Of a stretch of DNA of 64,000 nucleotides, positions 17,678 to 28,349 are shown in pieces. A model generated the notes under the pieces. The model made no database searches and was not told the origin of the DNA. It saw nothing but the letters and a program-made list of their open reading frames with translations. Source of the DNA: Pseudomonadota bacterium (GTDB lineage: Bacteria; Pseudomonadota; Alphaproteobacteria; UBA8366); the NCBI GenBank assembly GCA_036339585.1, contig JAYZAS010000010.1, forward strand, positions 1 to 64,000, in the 5' to 3' direction. Position 1 is the first letter of the stretch. Every line of letters begins with the position of its first letter. The position numbers and the translations under genes are program-made.

Positions 17678-18631
17678 ATGCGGGAAATATTGCGCACCAA
17701 TGATGTTGTTTACATCTCATGGGTTACCAGAATTCTCGCGGATTCCGGGATTAAGCTTTTCACCTTAGACGAACATATGAGCGTCTTAGAGGGATCTGCG
17801 GGTGCGATCTCAAGGAGATTGATGGTAGCCGACAGTGAATTTAGACAAGCCCGGGAATTGATTGAGATGGCTGAGCGAGAACGGGCATCTGAACCGATAC
17901 CGGATTATATTTTAGGCGGCCGTCTCTTGCTTTGCCAGCCGAAAGAAGGTTTTCGCGCAGGCATTGAACCCATTATACTGGCCGCTGCTGTTCCAAGTAG
18001 TGCATCGGGGCAGGTGCTCGAATTGGGATGTGGTGTGGGGACTGCCACGTTATGTTACGCATCTCGGGTTGCAGACAGTTCAGTGACAGCGGTTGAAAAG
18101 CAATCGGAATTGGCAAGATTGGCTTCAGACAACGTTGCCAAAAATCACTTTACCGGACGAATCAGAATTATCAACGAGGATATAATACTTCTTCATAAGA
18201 CATTGACACCTTGTAGTTTTTACCATGTGATGGCTAATCCACCCTTTGTTGAGGAGGAGCGGGCTGATCCAAAAATGCATCCGATGAGGTGGGGTAGCCA
18301 TGTCGAGGGCAGCGCGAAATTAGCGGATTGGGTATCCGTTGCTCGTAAGTTGCTTAAACCGAAGGGTACTTTCAACGTCATTTACGATGCAGGCCGGATA
18401 GACGATTTAATCGCTTTATTGAAGGTTGGGTTTGGCGGTATAACGATATTTCCATTATGGCCTTCAGTACAAGAGAAAGGCCAAGACGCTAAGCGTGTTT
18501 TGGTGCAGGCGCGCAAAGGCGTAAAGAGCCCTGCACGTATTGCCCGCGGTTTGGTTTTACATGATATTAATGGTTCCTTCACGGTGGCGGCAGCAAATAT
18601 ACTTGAACGCGGGTCTGCGTTGGCTTTGTAG
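17678..18631 (+). CDS. DUF2007 domain fused to a TrmN6-like methyltransferase
   Basis: A 317-residue protein. Residues about 1-68 match the DUF2007 type (REILRTNDVVYISWVTRILA then SGIKLFTLDEH), a small ferredoxin-like domain usually encoded alone. Residues about 78-310 form an AdoMet-dependent methyltransferase with motif I VLELGCGVGTATL and motif IV ANPPF, the latter marking N6-adenine or amide methylation. The overall pattern resembles tRNA1(Val) A37 N6-methyltransferase. In related bacteria the two are often adjacent genes; here they are one. AAAGGAG nine bases before the ATG gives a strong start. It is divergent from the polyprenyl synthase gene, as commonly seen in Alphaproteobacteria. 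The target RNA is inferred from family only. Confidence 0.85.
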   Translation: MREILRTNDVVYISWVTRILADSGIKLFTLDEHMSVLEGSAGAISRRLMVADSEFRQARELIEMAERERASEPIPDYILGGRLLLCQPKEGFRAGIEPIILAAAVPSSASGQVLELGCGVGTATLCYASRVADSSVTAVEKQSELARLASDNVAKNHFTGRIRIINEDIILLHKTLTPCSFYHVMANPPFVEEERADPKMHPMRWGSHVEGSAKLADWVSVARKLLKPKGTFNVIYDAGRIDDLIALLKVGFGGITIFPLWPSVQEKGQDAKRVLVQARKGVKSPARIARGLVLHDINGSFTVAAANILERGSALAL

Positions 18632-18709
18632 AGATTCCCTGCAACTTAATTCTGGGTTTATTCTTTGGGGCACTTGCCGAAGGATTTTAATAGCATTAGG
18701 TGGATCGAT

Positions 18710-19588
18710 ATGGAAAAAAAACAAAAAGCTATGAGAAAAAAATCGAAAAGAAAGTCAGTTGGTAGGTCCTTTTTTGATTACTTCAGGCGTTGTCCACAGA
18801 TTGCGGTATTACGTCTTTCAGGGATTATAGGTGAGGGTGGTGTGGGTCGCAGGAATGGCCTAACTTTGGCTGACCTTGAAAGCACAATTGAAGCAGCTTT
18901 TGAGGTGCCGAGGCTCCGAGCTGTTGCACTTATTATAAATTCCCCAGGCGGATCTCCGGTCCAATCAGCGTTAATTGCAGAATATGTTCAAGCCTTAGCA
19001 AAACAAAAGAAGGTAAAGGTGTACGCTTTCTGTGACGATGTTGCGGCATCCGGAGGATATTGGCTCGCTTGTGCAGCTGATGAGATATATGCAAATGGTG
19101 CTTCGGTAGTCGGGTCTATTGGTGTTATCACAGCCAGCTTTGGATTTGATAAATTTATTAAACGCATAGGTATTGAGCGACGCGTTTATACGGCCGGAAA
19201 AAACAAGCGTCGGCTCGATCCTTTCCTTCCGGAGAATGAGAATGACGTGAAATATTTGCGAGTGCTGCAAAAAGATCTGCATGAACAATTTAAGGAATAT
19301 GTGCGCCAGCGTCGTGGCAAAAGACTCAAGGGTACGTCACGTGTCATATTCAACGGCGATTTTTGGAGTGGTTTAAAGGCCGTCGAACTTGGTTTAATAG
19401 ACGGTGTTGGCGAAATGCGAAGTATACTCAAAAAGAAATATGGAGAAGATGTTCGTTTTAGTTTAATTGAGGAGAAAAAAAGCTTCCTAGCAAAGCGCTT
19501 TGGCATTAGGAAAAATGCTACGGGGTGGGCAGACGAATTGCTGCTGGCGCTCGAAGAGCGGGCGCTGTGGAGTAGATATGGTCTCTAG
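18710..19588 (+). CDS. S49 family serine peptidase (SppA-like)
   Basis: A 292-residue member of the S49 signal-peptide peptidase family, serine-lysine proteases that degrade cleaved signal peptides or process membrane proteins. The catalytic-serine region reads DDVAASGGYWLACAADEIYA, and the lysine lies in the GVITASFGFDKFIKRIGI segment that follows. SPGGSPVQSALI is the preceding oxyanion strand. ATG at 18710 is chosen because AGGTGG lies six bases before it; a TTG at 18665 is in frame but lacks support. The N-terminus is basic and not a signal peptide, so it may act from the cytosolic face. Confidence 0.88.
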   Translation: MEKKQKAMRKKSKRKSVGRSFFDYFRRCPQIAVLRLSGIIGEGGVGRRNGLTLADLESTIEAAFEVPRLRAVALIINSPGGSPVQSALIAEYVQALAKQKKVKVYAFCDDVAASGGYWLACAADEIYANGASVVGSIGVITASFGFDKFIKRIGIERRVYTAGKNKRRLDPFLPENENDVKYLRVLQKDLHEQFKEYVRQRRGKRLKGTSRVIFNGDFWSGLKAVELGLIDGVGEMRSILKKKYGEDVRFSLIEEKKSFLAKRFGIRKNATGWADELLLALEERALWSRYGL

Positions 19589-19869
19589 TTGTTTATTGTT
19601 TTAAGCGATAGTTAGCTTCGTGAGGCTTGGCCGAAAAAAAAAGCATATGGTAAATACTAGAAATCAAACAATAGCAAGTTGCGTTATCCTAGAAAGATAA
19701 AAAATGTTGGGTTTGGGCTGGGTTCGTATGCATGCTAGCTTTAATGATATCATTGTGATTGATATGGCACTCATTGGTCAATGCTGTATTTACCCTTAAT
19801 TTTTGGGGGTCTAAATTGGGTTACCAAATGCCTTGCCACAAGGTAATTCTCTAGAGTATGGCTTTATAA
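19589..19869. other. intergenic region before glyQ
   Basis: About 280 bases between the S49 peptidase gene and glyQ. I see no gene or tRNA. I looked for a leader structure that might control glyQS and found no convincing T-box, glycine-riboswitch tandem or terminator. Confidence 0.4.
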
Positions 19870-20742
19870 ATGTCCCAGGAAAATTCTTTTCAAACTCTTA
19901 TCCTTAAACTCCATGAATTTTGGGCATCCAAGGGTTGTGTAATTTTGCAGCCTTACGATATGGAAGTTGGGGCAGGCACATTTCATCCTGCGACGACACT
20001 GCGTGCATTAGGACCAGAGCCTTGGAAAGTAGTTTATGTTCAGCCTTCCCGCCGGCCAACCGACGGCCGATATGGAGACAATCCCAACCGGTTGCAGCAC
20101 TATTACCAGTATCAAGTGATACTGAAACCCTCGCCGATTGAAAGTCAGGAGCTATATTTAGAAAGTCTATCGGCAATTGGCATCGATATAAATCAACACG
20201 ATATTCGGTTTGTTGAGGACGACTGGGAGAGTCCAACGCTGGGTGCATGGGGTCTTGGATGGGAAATATGGTGTGATGGAATGGAGGTGAGCCAATTTAC
20301 TTATTTCCAGCAGGTAGGCGGTTTTGACTGTAAGCCTGTTTGTACAGAAATCACATATGGGCTTGAACGATTGGCTATGCACGTTCAAGGGATTGAGAAT
20401 GTATATAGTCTTGATTTCAACGGAGAGGGGGTGCGTTATGGAGATATTTTTCGGACGGCGGAAAAGCAATATTCCACTTATAATTTTGAGTGTGCGAACA
20501 CTGAAATATTATTGCAGCATTTCTGTGACGCCGAAAAAGAATGTAAAAGTTTGACTGCACGAGAATTACCACTGCCTGCTTACGATCATTGTTTAAAGGC
20601 AAGCCATACATTCAATTTGCTCGATGCTCGCGGTGTGATTAGCGTTACAGAGAGGCAATCTTATATTTTGCGAGTGCGTTCGCTCGCAAAAGCGTGTTGT
20701 AGAAGCTGGTTGATTGACCAGGGGCACCTGGTCGATGGCTGA
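19870..20742 (+). CDS. glyQ: glycyl-tRNA synthetase alpha subunit
   Basis: A 290-residue catalytic subunit of the heterotetrameric bacterial glycyl-tRNA synthetase, class II. The start [18 protein letters not shown], then [34 protein letters not shown] and [14 protein letters not shown] are near-invariant in the family. [10 protein letters not shown] is class II motif 3. The last eight bases overlap the beta-subunit gene, the usual glyQ-glyS arrangement. Length equals the family norm. Confidence 0.98.
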   Translation: MSQENSFQTLILKLHEFWASKGCVILQPYDMEVGAGTFHPATTLRALGPEPWKVVYVQPSRRPTDGRYGDNPNRLQHYYQYQVILKPSPIESQELYLESLSAIGIDINQHDIRFVEDDWESPTLGAWGLGWEIWCDGMEVSQFTYFQQVGGFDCKPVCTEITYGLERLAMHVQGIENVYSLDFNGEGVRYGDIFRTAEKQYSTYNFECANTEILLQHFCDAEKECKSLTARELPLPAYDHCLKASHTFNLLDARGVISVTERQSYILRVRSLAKACCRSWLIDQGHLVDG

Positions 20743-22813
20743 ACTGCTTCTGGAAATTCTTTGCCAAGAAATACCGTCTAGGATGCAGAGCAAAGCTTGT
20801 GAAGATTTGAAGCAGTCAATCTGCCGTGGTCTTAAAGACCATGGTTTAGAGTTTACTTGTATTGAGGCTTACGTAACACCTCGGCGCCTAACTGTTATGG
20901 TAGATGGCATGCTCGAAACCCAGCCGGATATTCGTGAAGAACGACGCGGGCCACGCATTGATGCACCAAAACGGGCTATTGATGGTTTTCTCAGTAGCAA
21001 TGGTATTCAAACTGTTGAAGAATGCGAACAGCGTGAAACGGAAAAAGGTACATTTTTGTTCGCCATCTTGGAACAAGGAGGCCTTCCTACAATTGATATT
21101 TTGCCAAAATTAATAACTGATTCGATAGAGCGTATTACATGGCCGAAGTCAATGCGATGGGGTGAAAATTTATTCCGTTGGGTTCGCCCTATTCATTCAT
21201 TAATGGCTTTATTTAATGGAATCCCAGTCAAAGGTGCACTTGATTTGCAGGGGGAGAAAATACCTTTTGGAACGGTCACCTCCGGCCATCGTTTTATGGC
21301 TCCTAATTCTTTTGAGGTAAAAGGCTTTGACGATTACTGCGAAAAACTTAAAGATGGATTCGTTATCCTCGATCCTGACGAACGCAAAAGGAAGATAAAA
21401 AAACAATTATCCGAGCTTGCTAGAAAAGCTGGTTTGCATGTCAAAGAGGACAATCAACTCCTGTCGGAGGTTGCTGGCCTTGTGGAATGGCCTGTTCCAC
21501 TAATCGGTGATATTGATACTGCATTTATGTCTTTGCCGCCTGAAGTTCTCACAACAGCTATCAGAACACACCTAAAGTATTTTCTTTTTGAGACATCTTC
21601 AGGTGACCTTGCACCCCATTTTGCTACGGTTGCCAATATCATGACCAAAGATCAAGGACGCGGAATAATTACAGGTAATGAGCGTGTTCTAAGGGCTAGA
21701 CTGTCAGATGCATGTTTTTTTTGGGACAAGGACCGGGAAAACACACTTGCTAGTCGCGTCCCAGCACTTAGTGAGATTACTTTTCATGATAAGCTTGGGT
21801 CATTGACTGAAAAAGTTGAACGCATGCAACATCTTGCAGACGTATTGGCACTACATTTCGGTGCAGCAAACGCTTCAGATATAAAAAATGCCATACGTCT
21901 TTGTAAAACCGATCTTGTTACTCAAATGGTCGGTGAATTTCCGGAATTGCAAGGAAAAATGGGTCGATACTATGCGCTTAATGACGGGGAAAGCGATCAA
22001 GTCGCTGAAGCCATAGCCAATCACTATCGTCCACAGGGGCGTGGTGACACTTGTCCTTCGGCGCCGGTCTCTATCACTGTAGGCTTAGCAGATAGACTTG
22101 ATACTTTAGCGGGTTTCTGGGCCATTGATGACAAGCCCACTGGATCGAAGGACCCATATGCACTCCGACGAGCTGCGCTCGGAACCATTCGACTCATCGT
22201 TGAAAATGAATTGAGGATACCATTACGTCCAGTTTTTGTTGCAGCGCTCAAAGCGCAAAATATAAATTGTGAGATATTCACTGTAGCACATGATTTACTG
22301 AGTTTTTTCGTAGATCGATTGAAGGTGCACCTGCGGGAGGAAGGCGTCCGCCACGATCTCATCTCAGCCATTTTTGCACTCGGGGACGAAGACGATTTGG
22401 TCCGATTACTTAGACGAGTTGATGCACTTGCTGAATTCGTTAATAGTGATGATGGAGAAAATTTGTTGGTCGCTTTTAATAGAGCCGCTAATATTCTCAC
22501 AATCGAGGAAAAACGAGATGGTAGAGAATTTAGTGCGGACATAGATGCAACGGCTTTCGTGCAAGACGAGGAAAAAGAACTCGCAGCGGCCCTAGTAAAG
22601 GCGAGAGATGACACCGACGCTGCACTATCTAAAGAAGACTATGTTTCGGCTATGCGCGCGATGGCAGCATTGCGCACACCTGTTGATAATTTTTTCAATA
22701 ATGTCACAGTCAATACGAATGACACAGCATTACGTATCAATCGCTTAAAGTTGCTTTCAGGGATTCGTCAAACTACGCGTGCTGTTGCTGATTTCAAACA
22801 AATTGGGGGGTAA
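20735..22813 (+). CDS. glyS: glycyl-tRNA synthetase beta subunit
   Basis: A 692-residue beta subunit needed for tRNA binding and for assembly of the alpha2beta2 enzyme. It begins [18 protein letters not shown], with [18 protein letters not shown] near residue 140, [11 protein letters not shown] in the middle, and the DALR-like anticodon-binding region at the C-terminus ([18 protein letters not shown]). ATG at 20735 is preferred over an upstream start at 20714, as it matches the family N-terminus. It is followed by ppdK after five bases, which suggests co-transcription. Confidence 0.97.
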   Translation: MAELLLEILCQEIPSRMQSKACEDLKQSICRGLKDHGLEFTCIEAYVTPRRLTVMVDGMLETQPDIREERRGPRIDAPKRAIDGFLSSNGIQTVEECEQRETEKGTFLFAILEQGGLPTIDILPKLITDSIERITWPKSMRWGENLFRWVRPIHSLMALFNGIPVKGALDLQGEKIPFGTVTSGHRFMAPNSFEVKGFDDYCEKLKDGFVILDPDERKRKIKKQLSELARKAGLHVKEDNQLLSEVAGLVEWPVPLIGDIDTAFMSLPPEVLTTAIRTHLKYFLFETSSGDLAPHFATVANIMTKDQGRGIITGNERVLRARLSDACFFWDKDRENTLASRVPALSEITFHDKLGSLTEKVERMQHLADVLALHFGAANASDIKNAIRLCKTDLVTQMVGEFPELQGKMGRYYALNDGESDQVAEAIANHYRPQGRGDTCPSAPVSITVGLADRLDTLAGFWAIDDKPTGSKDPYALRRAALGTIRLIVENELRIPLRPVFVAALKAQNINCEIFTVAHDLLSFFVDRLKVHLREEGVRHDLISAIFALGDEDDLVRLLRRVDALAEFVNSDDGENLLVAFNRAANILTIEEKRDGREFSADIDATAFVQDEEKELAAALVKARDDTDAALSKEDYVSAMRAMAALRTPVDNFFNNVTVNTNDTALRINRLKLLSGIRQTTRAVADFKQIGG

Positions 22814-22818
22814 TTTGG

Positions 22819-25482
22819 ATGAATAGATGGGTTTACAGTTTCGGTGCAAGTGAAACTGCGGGCGATGCTAGTATGCGTGATTTACTTGGCGGTAAAGGAG
22901 CGAACTTGGCTGAGATGTCCAAGCTTGGATTGCCGGTACCTCCAGGATTTTCGATTACCACAGAAGTTTGCACACATTTTTATTTGAATGATAATGCCTA
23001 TCCAGACACTTTGAAGCAGCAGGTTAATGAAGCATTATGCTTGATTGAATCCGAGGTGGGCTGCAAATTTGGTGACCCACAAAACCCATTACTGGTATCG
23101 GTAAGATCAGGTGCCCGGGTCTCGATGCCAGGCATGATGGATACCGTGTTAAATCTCGGCCTTAATAAAATTACTGTAGAGGGCCTGGCTCAGAAAAGTG
23201 ATGATGCTCGATTTGCCTACGATAGTTATCGCCGATTTATTCAAATGTATGGTGATGTCGTCCTCGGCATTGACCATTACAATTTTGAAGAGATTTTGGA
23301 TTTAAAAAAAGATGAGGCCGGAGTAACCCTCGATACAGAATTGTCGTCAGATGATTTGAAGTCTTTAATAGAGGCATATGAAGAAAAAGTTTCTAGTGTG
23401 ACTGGCAAACCTTTTCCTCAAGATCCAGTGGAACAGCTTTGGGGCGCGATTGGAGCTGTTTTTTCAAGCTGGATGGTTCCACGTGCGGTCACATACCGAA
23501 AACTCAATGATATTCCCGAGGATTGGGGCACTGCGGTTAATATTCAGGCTATGGTTTTCGGTAATATGGGGGAAAATTGTGCAACTGGTGTCGCCTTTAC
23601 TCGCGATCCGTCAACGGGCGAAAATATATTTTACGGTGAATATCTTGTTAACGCTCAGGGAGAGGATGTTGTTGCCGGCATTCGTACACCACAGCATTTG
23701 ACAAAAGAGGGTAGGGAATCAAATGAGTCCGGCTTGCCAAGCATGGAAGAGGTCATGCCAAAAGTTTTTGACCAACTCAAAGGTATTCGTAGAACTCTTG
23801 AACAACATTATACTGACATGCAGGACATAGAATTTACGGTGCAGCAAGGGAAGCTGTATATGCTCCAAACTCGGGCTGGTAAAAGGACAACGGCTGCCGC
23901 TTTGAAAATAGCTGTTGATATGGTGGATGAAGGGTTAATCAGTAGTCAGACAGCTGTATCGCGAATCGAGCCATCATCACTAGACCAACTCTTACATCCC
24001 ACTCTTGATCCAGATGCAAATAGAGAAATAGTTGCACGTGGCCTTCCGGCATCACCGGGCGCGGCATCTGGTAAGGTCGTTTTCGATGCTGATGAGGCTG
24101 AACGGATATCGGCAAGAGGCGAGCAAGTTATTCTTGTGCGAATTGAAACAAGTCCGGAGGATATCCACGGTATGCATGCCGCTGTTGGTATCTTAACAAC
24201 TCGGGGGGGTATGACAAGTCACGCGGCTGTTGTTGCGCGTGGGATGGGGAGGCCCTGTGTGGCTGGCGCGGGTGAACTGCGAGTTGATTATAAAGCTAAA
24301 ACTATTACCGCCCGTGATGTTGTGATTGAGGAAGGTGAAGAGATTACGTTGGATGGAGCTAGTGGTGACGTGATGGTTGGACGCGTTGCTACAATCCAAC
24401 CAGAAATGTCTGATAATTTTCAACGCCTTATGAAATGGGCTGACGATATTCGCTGTCTCAAAGTCAGAACCAATGCGGAAACACCTACAGAGTGTCGTAT
24501 AGCTCGCGAATTTGGAGCGGAAGGTGTTGGCCTTTGCAGAACTGAGCACATGTTCTTTGAATCAGATCGTATAATTGCTATGCGTGAGATGATAGTCAGC
24601 AATAATCTTGAGCAACGTCGTGCTGCTCTTGGTAAACTACTTCCTATGCAAAAGGCAGATTTTCAAGATATTTTTCGTATTATGAAAGGCCTGCCCATAA
24701 CAATCCGGCTGCTTGATCCCCCGTTGCATGAGTTTTTACCTAAAACCGATGAAGAGATTAGAGAAGTTGCAGAGGCTGCAGGTGTTGCGGCCGATGACGT
24801 TCGCCGTCGAGCCGCTCAGTTAGAAGAAGCTAATCCTATGTTGGGGCATCGAGGGTGTCGTTTAGGGGTCACCTATCCTGAAATTTCAGAGATGCAAGCG
24901 CGTGCAATTTTTGAAGCCGCTTTAAGTGTTAAAGATGAGCTTGGCGAAGTAGTGCAATTAGAAATTATGGTGCCGCTAGTGGCAACCGGTAGAGAAATTG
25001 AGATTATCAAAAAAGTGATAGATAGGGTTGCTAATGATATTGAGGAAGAAACAGGTGATACTCTTAAATATATGGTCGGAACGATGATTGAATTACCTCG
25101 AGCAGCATTATGTGCGTCTGAAATAGCTAAGAATGCGAGTTTTTTCAGCTTTGGAACCAATGATTTGACACAAACGGCGTTTGGTCTCAGTCGTGATGAT
25201 GCTGGCTCATTTAGCCAGGAGTACGAGGAGCAGGGTGTGTTCTCAGTTGATCCATTTGTAACTTTGGATACAGAGGGTGTTGGGGAATTAGTGCGCATGG
25301 CTGCTGAACGGGGAAGGTCTGTTAGGCCTGATATAAAGCTTGGTATATGCGGTGAACACGGAGGAGACCCTTCATCAATACAGTTTTGCGCAGAGATTGG
25401 TCTAGATTACGTATCTTGTTCACCTTTCAGGGTTCCCATAGCACGGCTGGCTTCGGCCCAAGCTGCTATTTTGCAGAAGTAG
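22819..25482 (+). CDS. ppdK: pyruvate, phosphate dikinase
   Basis: An 887-residue enzyme interconverting pyruvate, ATP and phosphate with PEP, AMP and pyrophosphate. Domains in order: ATP-grasp nucleotide-binding domain (LLGGKGANLAEMSKLGLPVP then PGFSITTE at the start), the phosphohistidine swivelling domain with TRGGMTSHAAVVARGMGRP, and the TIM-barrel PEP/pyruvate domain with GLCRTEHMFF, SFGTNDLTQ and the catalytic cysteine in GICGEHGGDP. All key motifs are intact. A GGGGGT sequence formed at the end of glyS serves as ribosome binding site. It commonly follows glyS in Alphaproteobacteria. Confidence 0.98.
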   Translation: MNRWVYSFGASETAGDASMRDLLGGKGANLAEMSKLGLPVPPGFSITTEVCTHFYLNDNAYPDTLKQQVNEALCLIESEVGCKFGDPQNPLLVSVRSGARVSMPGMMDTVLNLGLNKITVEGLAQKSDDARFAYDSYRRFIQMYGDVVLGIDHYNFEEILDLKKDEAGVTLDTELSSDDLKSLIEAYEEKVSSVTGKPFPQDPVEQLWGAIGAVFSSWMVPRAVTYRKLNDIPEDWGTAVNIQAMVFGNMGENCATGVAFTRDPSTGENIFYGEYLVNAQGEDVVAGIRTPQHLTKEGRESNESGLPSMEEVMPKVFDQLKGIRRTLEQHYTDMQDIEFTVQQGKLYMLQTRAGKRTTAAALKIAVDMVDEGLISSQTAVSRIEPSSLDQLLHPTLDPDANREIVARGLPASPGAASGKVVFDADEAERISARGEQVILVRIETSPEDIHGMHAAVGILTTRGGMTSHAAVVARGMGRPCVAGAGELRVDYKAKTITARDVVIEEGEEITLDGASGDVMVGRVATIQPEMSDNFQRLMKWADDIRCLKVRTNAETPTECRIAREFGAEGVGLCRTEHMFFESDRIIAMREMIVSNNLEQRRAALGKLLPMQKADFQDIFRIMKGLPITIRLLDPPLHEFLPKTDEEIREVAEAAGVAADDVRRRAAQLEEANPMLGHRGCRLGVTYPEISEMQARAIFEAALSVKDELGEVVQLEIMVPLVATGREIEIIKKVIDRVANDIEEETGDTLKYMVGTMIELPRAALCASEIAKNASFFSFGTNDLTQTAFGLSRDDAGSFSQEYEEQGVFSVDPFVTLDTEGVGELVRMAAERGRSVRPDIKLGICGEHGGDPSSIQFCAEIGLDYVSCSPFRVPIARLASAQAAILQK

Positions 25483-25554
25483 AAAATGAACAAGATTTGT
25501 CCCAGCTATAATCAGAGAAGAGTTCCATAAATACGGCATAATAGTTGTATTGAA

Positions 25555-27324
25555 TCATAGCTGGGTATTTGCAGAGAGTACTTCGAATACATCCCCATCA
25601 GGCCTTAAGCCCTCCACGTGCCGCCTATGCCAGAGTGCATAGAATAAAAGCGTCCAAGCTGCAAAACCTGCATGTTTATCATTGGACTTAAATATGCGTA
25701 TGACTTCGGTTGGATTGCAGATTTGCTGAATTGCAGGCAGTCTTGCTACAAGCGGCCCAAGTGTTTCACCGCGTGAGCTTATCCAATAAGCTACGGGTAC
25801 GGTGAAACCCCTTTTACGTGAAAATGGTTCGGCCTTGGGTAAAATTTTGCTTAACCATTGGCGCAAAATCCACTTCCCCCTCCCATTTGAGATCTTCAAT
25901 GAGTCTTTGAGTAAGAAAACCATCGCTGCCACTTTTTGGTCGAGAAATGGCGTACGTCCCTCCAGTCCATGCGACATCAAGCAACGATCAAGTTTTGTAA
26001 GGAGATCATTGGGCAGCCAATCGCGACAGTCTGTGGCCTGTGCAATTTGAAGTTTGCTGCGGGGGCTTGTTGATCCACTTGCTTCCATAGACGCTATGGA
26101 GTCTCTCCACGCATGAGGCGCCTTTCTAAGAACTTTAAGTCTATCAAAAGTACCGCGCTCACGAATTGTTCGCCCGCCACGCCACCAAGGTCGCAGCAGT
26201 CGGCGATAGCGCCCATAACCCGCAAATAGTTCATCGCCTCCCTCTCCGGATAGAACCACCTTTAATTCTTGGGAAGCGACACTTGCTAATTTCCAAGTAG
26301 GTAAAATTGCATAGTCTGCTGCCGGGTCATCCATAGCAGCTGCTATCGTTGGAAGACTTCTCCAAAAATCTGCCTCGCTAAAAGCAACTTCAGTGTGGAT
26401 CGAACCAACTGAGTCAGCAAGCTCACGCGCGTGTTCACGTTCATCCGAAACTCCAGAGAATGTAAAGCCAATGGTGAATGTCTGCACCGGTTTTTCATTA
26501 AGTTTGGCCATAAGAGCGAGAATTGCAGAGGAATCAATTCCCCCCGACAAGAATAAGCCGTACGGTACATCAGAGCGTTGGTGAACAGAAACGCTTTCCT
26601 CTAGGACCGCATCAAGCGCCTCAATAGCGGCTCCTATCGGCTGATCGGTGGTGGGCCCATCAGGTAGGGGTGGAAGATAAGTGCGCTCTATTATTCTACC
26701 TCTCCGAATGACAAGTGTCTCTCCCGGTTTAACTCTCTCAACACCCTTATAAATAGTAGAATCACCGCAGGTAAACTGCATTTGGAGTAATTCATCCAAA
26801 CGGTTTTCATCAATTTCAGGGGTAAGTAATCCTGCAGCAAAAAAAGCTTGTGGTTCTGACGCAAAAGCAAACCCCTTTTTTGTCTCGGCATAATAAAGCG
26901 GTTTAATTCCAAATGGATCGCGCGTTAAAACTAATTTCTCTTGCGCAGGGTCGTGAAGGGCTATCGAATACATGCCACGTAAATTGCGCGCAAAATCTAT
27001 TCCATCGCGATGGTAAAGTAATAATGGTGGTTCACAATCGGAACGCGTTTTAAAAACCTTTGGACCGAACTCTTTCCGTAGTTCAAGATAATTATATACT
27101 TCACCATTTGCGATAAGAGCTGTGCCAGCAGAGTCGTAAAGTGGCTGATCACCTGTTTCTAGGTCGATGATAGCAAGCCGCCGTTGCACCATACCAACAT
27201 TGCCTACGACATGGCGGCCTTCGCCGTCAGGGCCTCGATGGGCAAGTGCTGACGCAAACGCATCCAATACCGATTTGGCTGGGGGTTTGCCATTGAATGT
27301 CATCAAGCCAGCAATTCCACACAT
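25555..27324 (-). CDS. asnB: asparagine synthase (glutamine-hydrolysing)
   Basis: A 589-residue two-domain amidotransferase. Residues 1-190 are the class II glutaminase domain with the N-terminal cysteine (MCGIAGLM) and NGEVYNYLELR. Residues about 225-560 form the ATP-pyrophosphatase synthetase domain with LSGGIDSSAI and LSGEGGDELFAGYGRY. The canonical reaction makes asparagine from aspartate and glutamine. Here it is the last gene of a glycosyltransferase operon, sharing a base with the upstream stop codon (TAATG), and similar enzymes in surface-polysaccharide loci amidate sugar carboxylates. Either role is possible. Confidence 0.92.
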   Translation of the reverse strand: MCGIAGLMTFNGKPPAKSVLDAFASALAHRGPDGEGRHVVGNVGMVQRRLAIIDLETGDQPLYDSAGTALIANGEVYNYLELRKEFGPKVFKTRSDCEPPLLLYHRDGIDFARNLRGMYSIALHDPAQEKLVLTRDPFGIKPLYYAETKKGFAFASEPQAFFAAGLLTPEIDENRLDELLQMQFTCGDSTIYKGVERVKPGETLVIRRGRIIERTYLPPLPDGPTTDQPIGAAIEALDAVLEESVSVHQRSDVPYGLFLSGGIDSSAILALMAKLNEKPVQTFTIGFTFSGVSDEREHARELADSVGSIHTEVAFSEADFWRSLPTIAAAMDDPAADYAILPTWKLASVASQELKVVLSGEGGDELFAGYGRYRRLLRPWWRGGRTIRERGTFDRLKVLRKAPHAWRDSIASMEASGSTSPRSKLQIAQATDCRDWLPNDLLTKLDRCLMSHGLEGRTPFLDQKVAAMVFLLKDSLKISNGRGKWILRQWLSKILPKAEPFSRKRGFTVPVAYWISSRGETLGPLVARLPAIQQICNPTEVIRIFKSNDKHAGFAAWTLLFYALWHRRHVEGLRPDGDVFEVLSANTQL

Positions 27325-28349
27325 TATCTTGTAACCAATGTAAAAAAGTTGCGGTAGAGCGAGGTAACTCGCTCTTCAGTAAAATTTTTATCATATGTTC
27401 GGAAACCTTGTTCAGCCAGCTCCGTCGCGTGATCCTCTGAGGAAAGCACCGACTGAATCGAAGTAGATAGCGCAGATGCGTTATTGATGGGGCTCAAGAG
27501 CCCATTAAGCCCTGTTTGTATGAGAGCCTTGGGGCCAGTCGCCTCGGTGGCTACGACTGGTTTTTTCTGAGCCCATGCCTCCAGCACAACATTGCCGAGA
27601 GGCTCAACGCGCGATGAGCAGACTAGCAAATCACAACTAGCAAGTAAGTTATTTGTATCAGAACGCCAGCCAAGAAATTTTACGCGATCAGAAATGCCCA
27701 ACTGTTTAGCCAAGGTCTTTAGTGCTTGTTGTTCTGGTCCCTCTCCAGCAATCCATAAATAAGCACGAGGCACCGAGACCAAAGCTTCCAATAATACATC
27801 GAAGGCTTTATTTGAGTGCAACCGCCCCAGAGCGAGTAGCAGTGGTACATCGGATGGCGTATTCAACATTGATCGATCGATGGCTTCTCCAGGGGTCCCG
27901 TCAACAAAATTTGGCAAATAATGAATCTGGCTTTCTGGCCAACCCAAACCTGCAATATATTGACAGATATGTTCAGTGTTGGCGACTAAGTGATCACACT
28001 TGTTATAATATTTGAGGTCATAGTAGCCTCCGAGGCGGCCAATAATTAAATATTTTCCCGGAGTACAAAAATTAGCGGCACGGCTCATCCACGCAAAAAT
28101 GACATCCGGTGCATATTCGTCGGCCTGTCGCTTGAGCCGCCTTCTTGTTGTCCGATCAAAAATGCTTCCAAAGCGATAAATTTCGAACGGTATTCCTGCG
28201 TCATTTAGAATTCTTTCACGTTTGCCATTGGTTCTAATGGCAGCTGTTTGACTCACTCCAGTTTGAGCCAATGCTGGCAGTAGTCGTGAGAAAAACTCTT
28301 CCGCACCACCAACGCGGGCCCCTGCCATAGCGTGCAGAATGCGTATCAA
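27324..28349 (-). CDS. glycosyltransferase family 4 protein
   Basis: A roughly 341-residue cytoplasmic GT-B glycosyltransferase. The N-terminal domain opens with RILHAMAGARVGGAEEFF; the donor domain contains LLALGRLHSNKAFDVLLEAL, EGPEQQALKTLAKQLGI and the EPLGNVVLEAWAQKKPVVAT motif with the glutamates typical of GT4. The reading frame is open to 28466, but that would overlap the upstream gene by 120 bases. TTG at 28349 places the start just before the conserved N-terminus and in a TTGA overlap with the preceding stop, an equivalent of the usual ATGA coupling. A downstream ATG at 28328 is an alternative. Probable role: sugar transfer in lipopolysaccharide core or O-chain assembly. Confidence 0.85.
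   Translation of the reverse strand: MIRILHAMAGARVGGAEEFFSRLLPALAQTGVSQTAAIRTNGKRERILNDAGIPFEIYRFGSIFDRTTRRRLKRQADEYAPDVIFAWMSRAANFCTPGKYLIIGRLGGYYDLKYYNKCDHLVANTEHICQYIAGLGWPESQIHYLPNFVDGTPGEAIDRSMLNTPSDVPLLLALGRLHSNKAFDVLLEALVSVPRAYLWIAGEGPEQQALKTLAKQLGISDRVKFLGWRSDTNNLLASCDLLVCSSRVEPLGNVVLEAWAQKKPVVATEATGPKALIQTGLNGLLSPINNASALSTSIQSVLSSEDHATELAEQGFRTYDKNFTEERVTSLYRNFFTLVTR

Noticed and set aside
19589-19869. Possible glycine riboswitch or T-box before glyQ
   Set aside because: No paired aptamer or terminator-like structure could be drawn by eye.
22024-22614. 196-residue open frame opposite glyS
   Set aside because: Antisense shadow of a well-conserved coding region, with Ser-rich composition typical of such frames.
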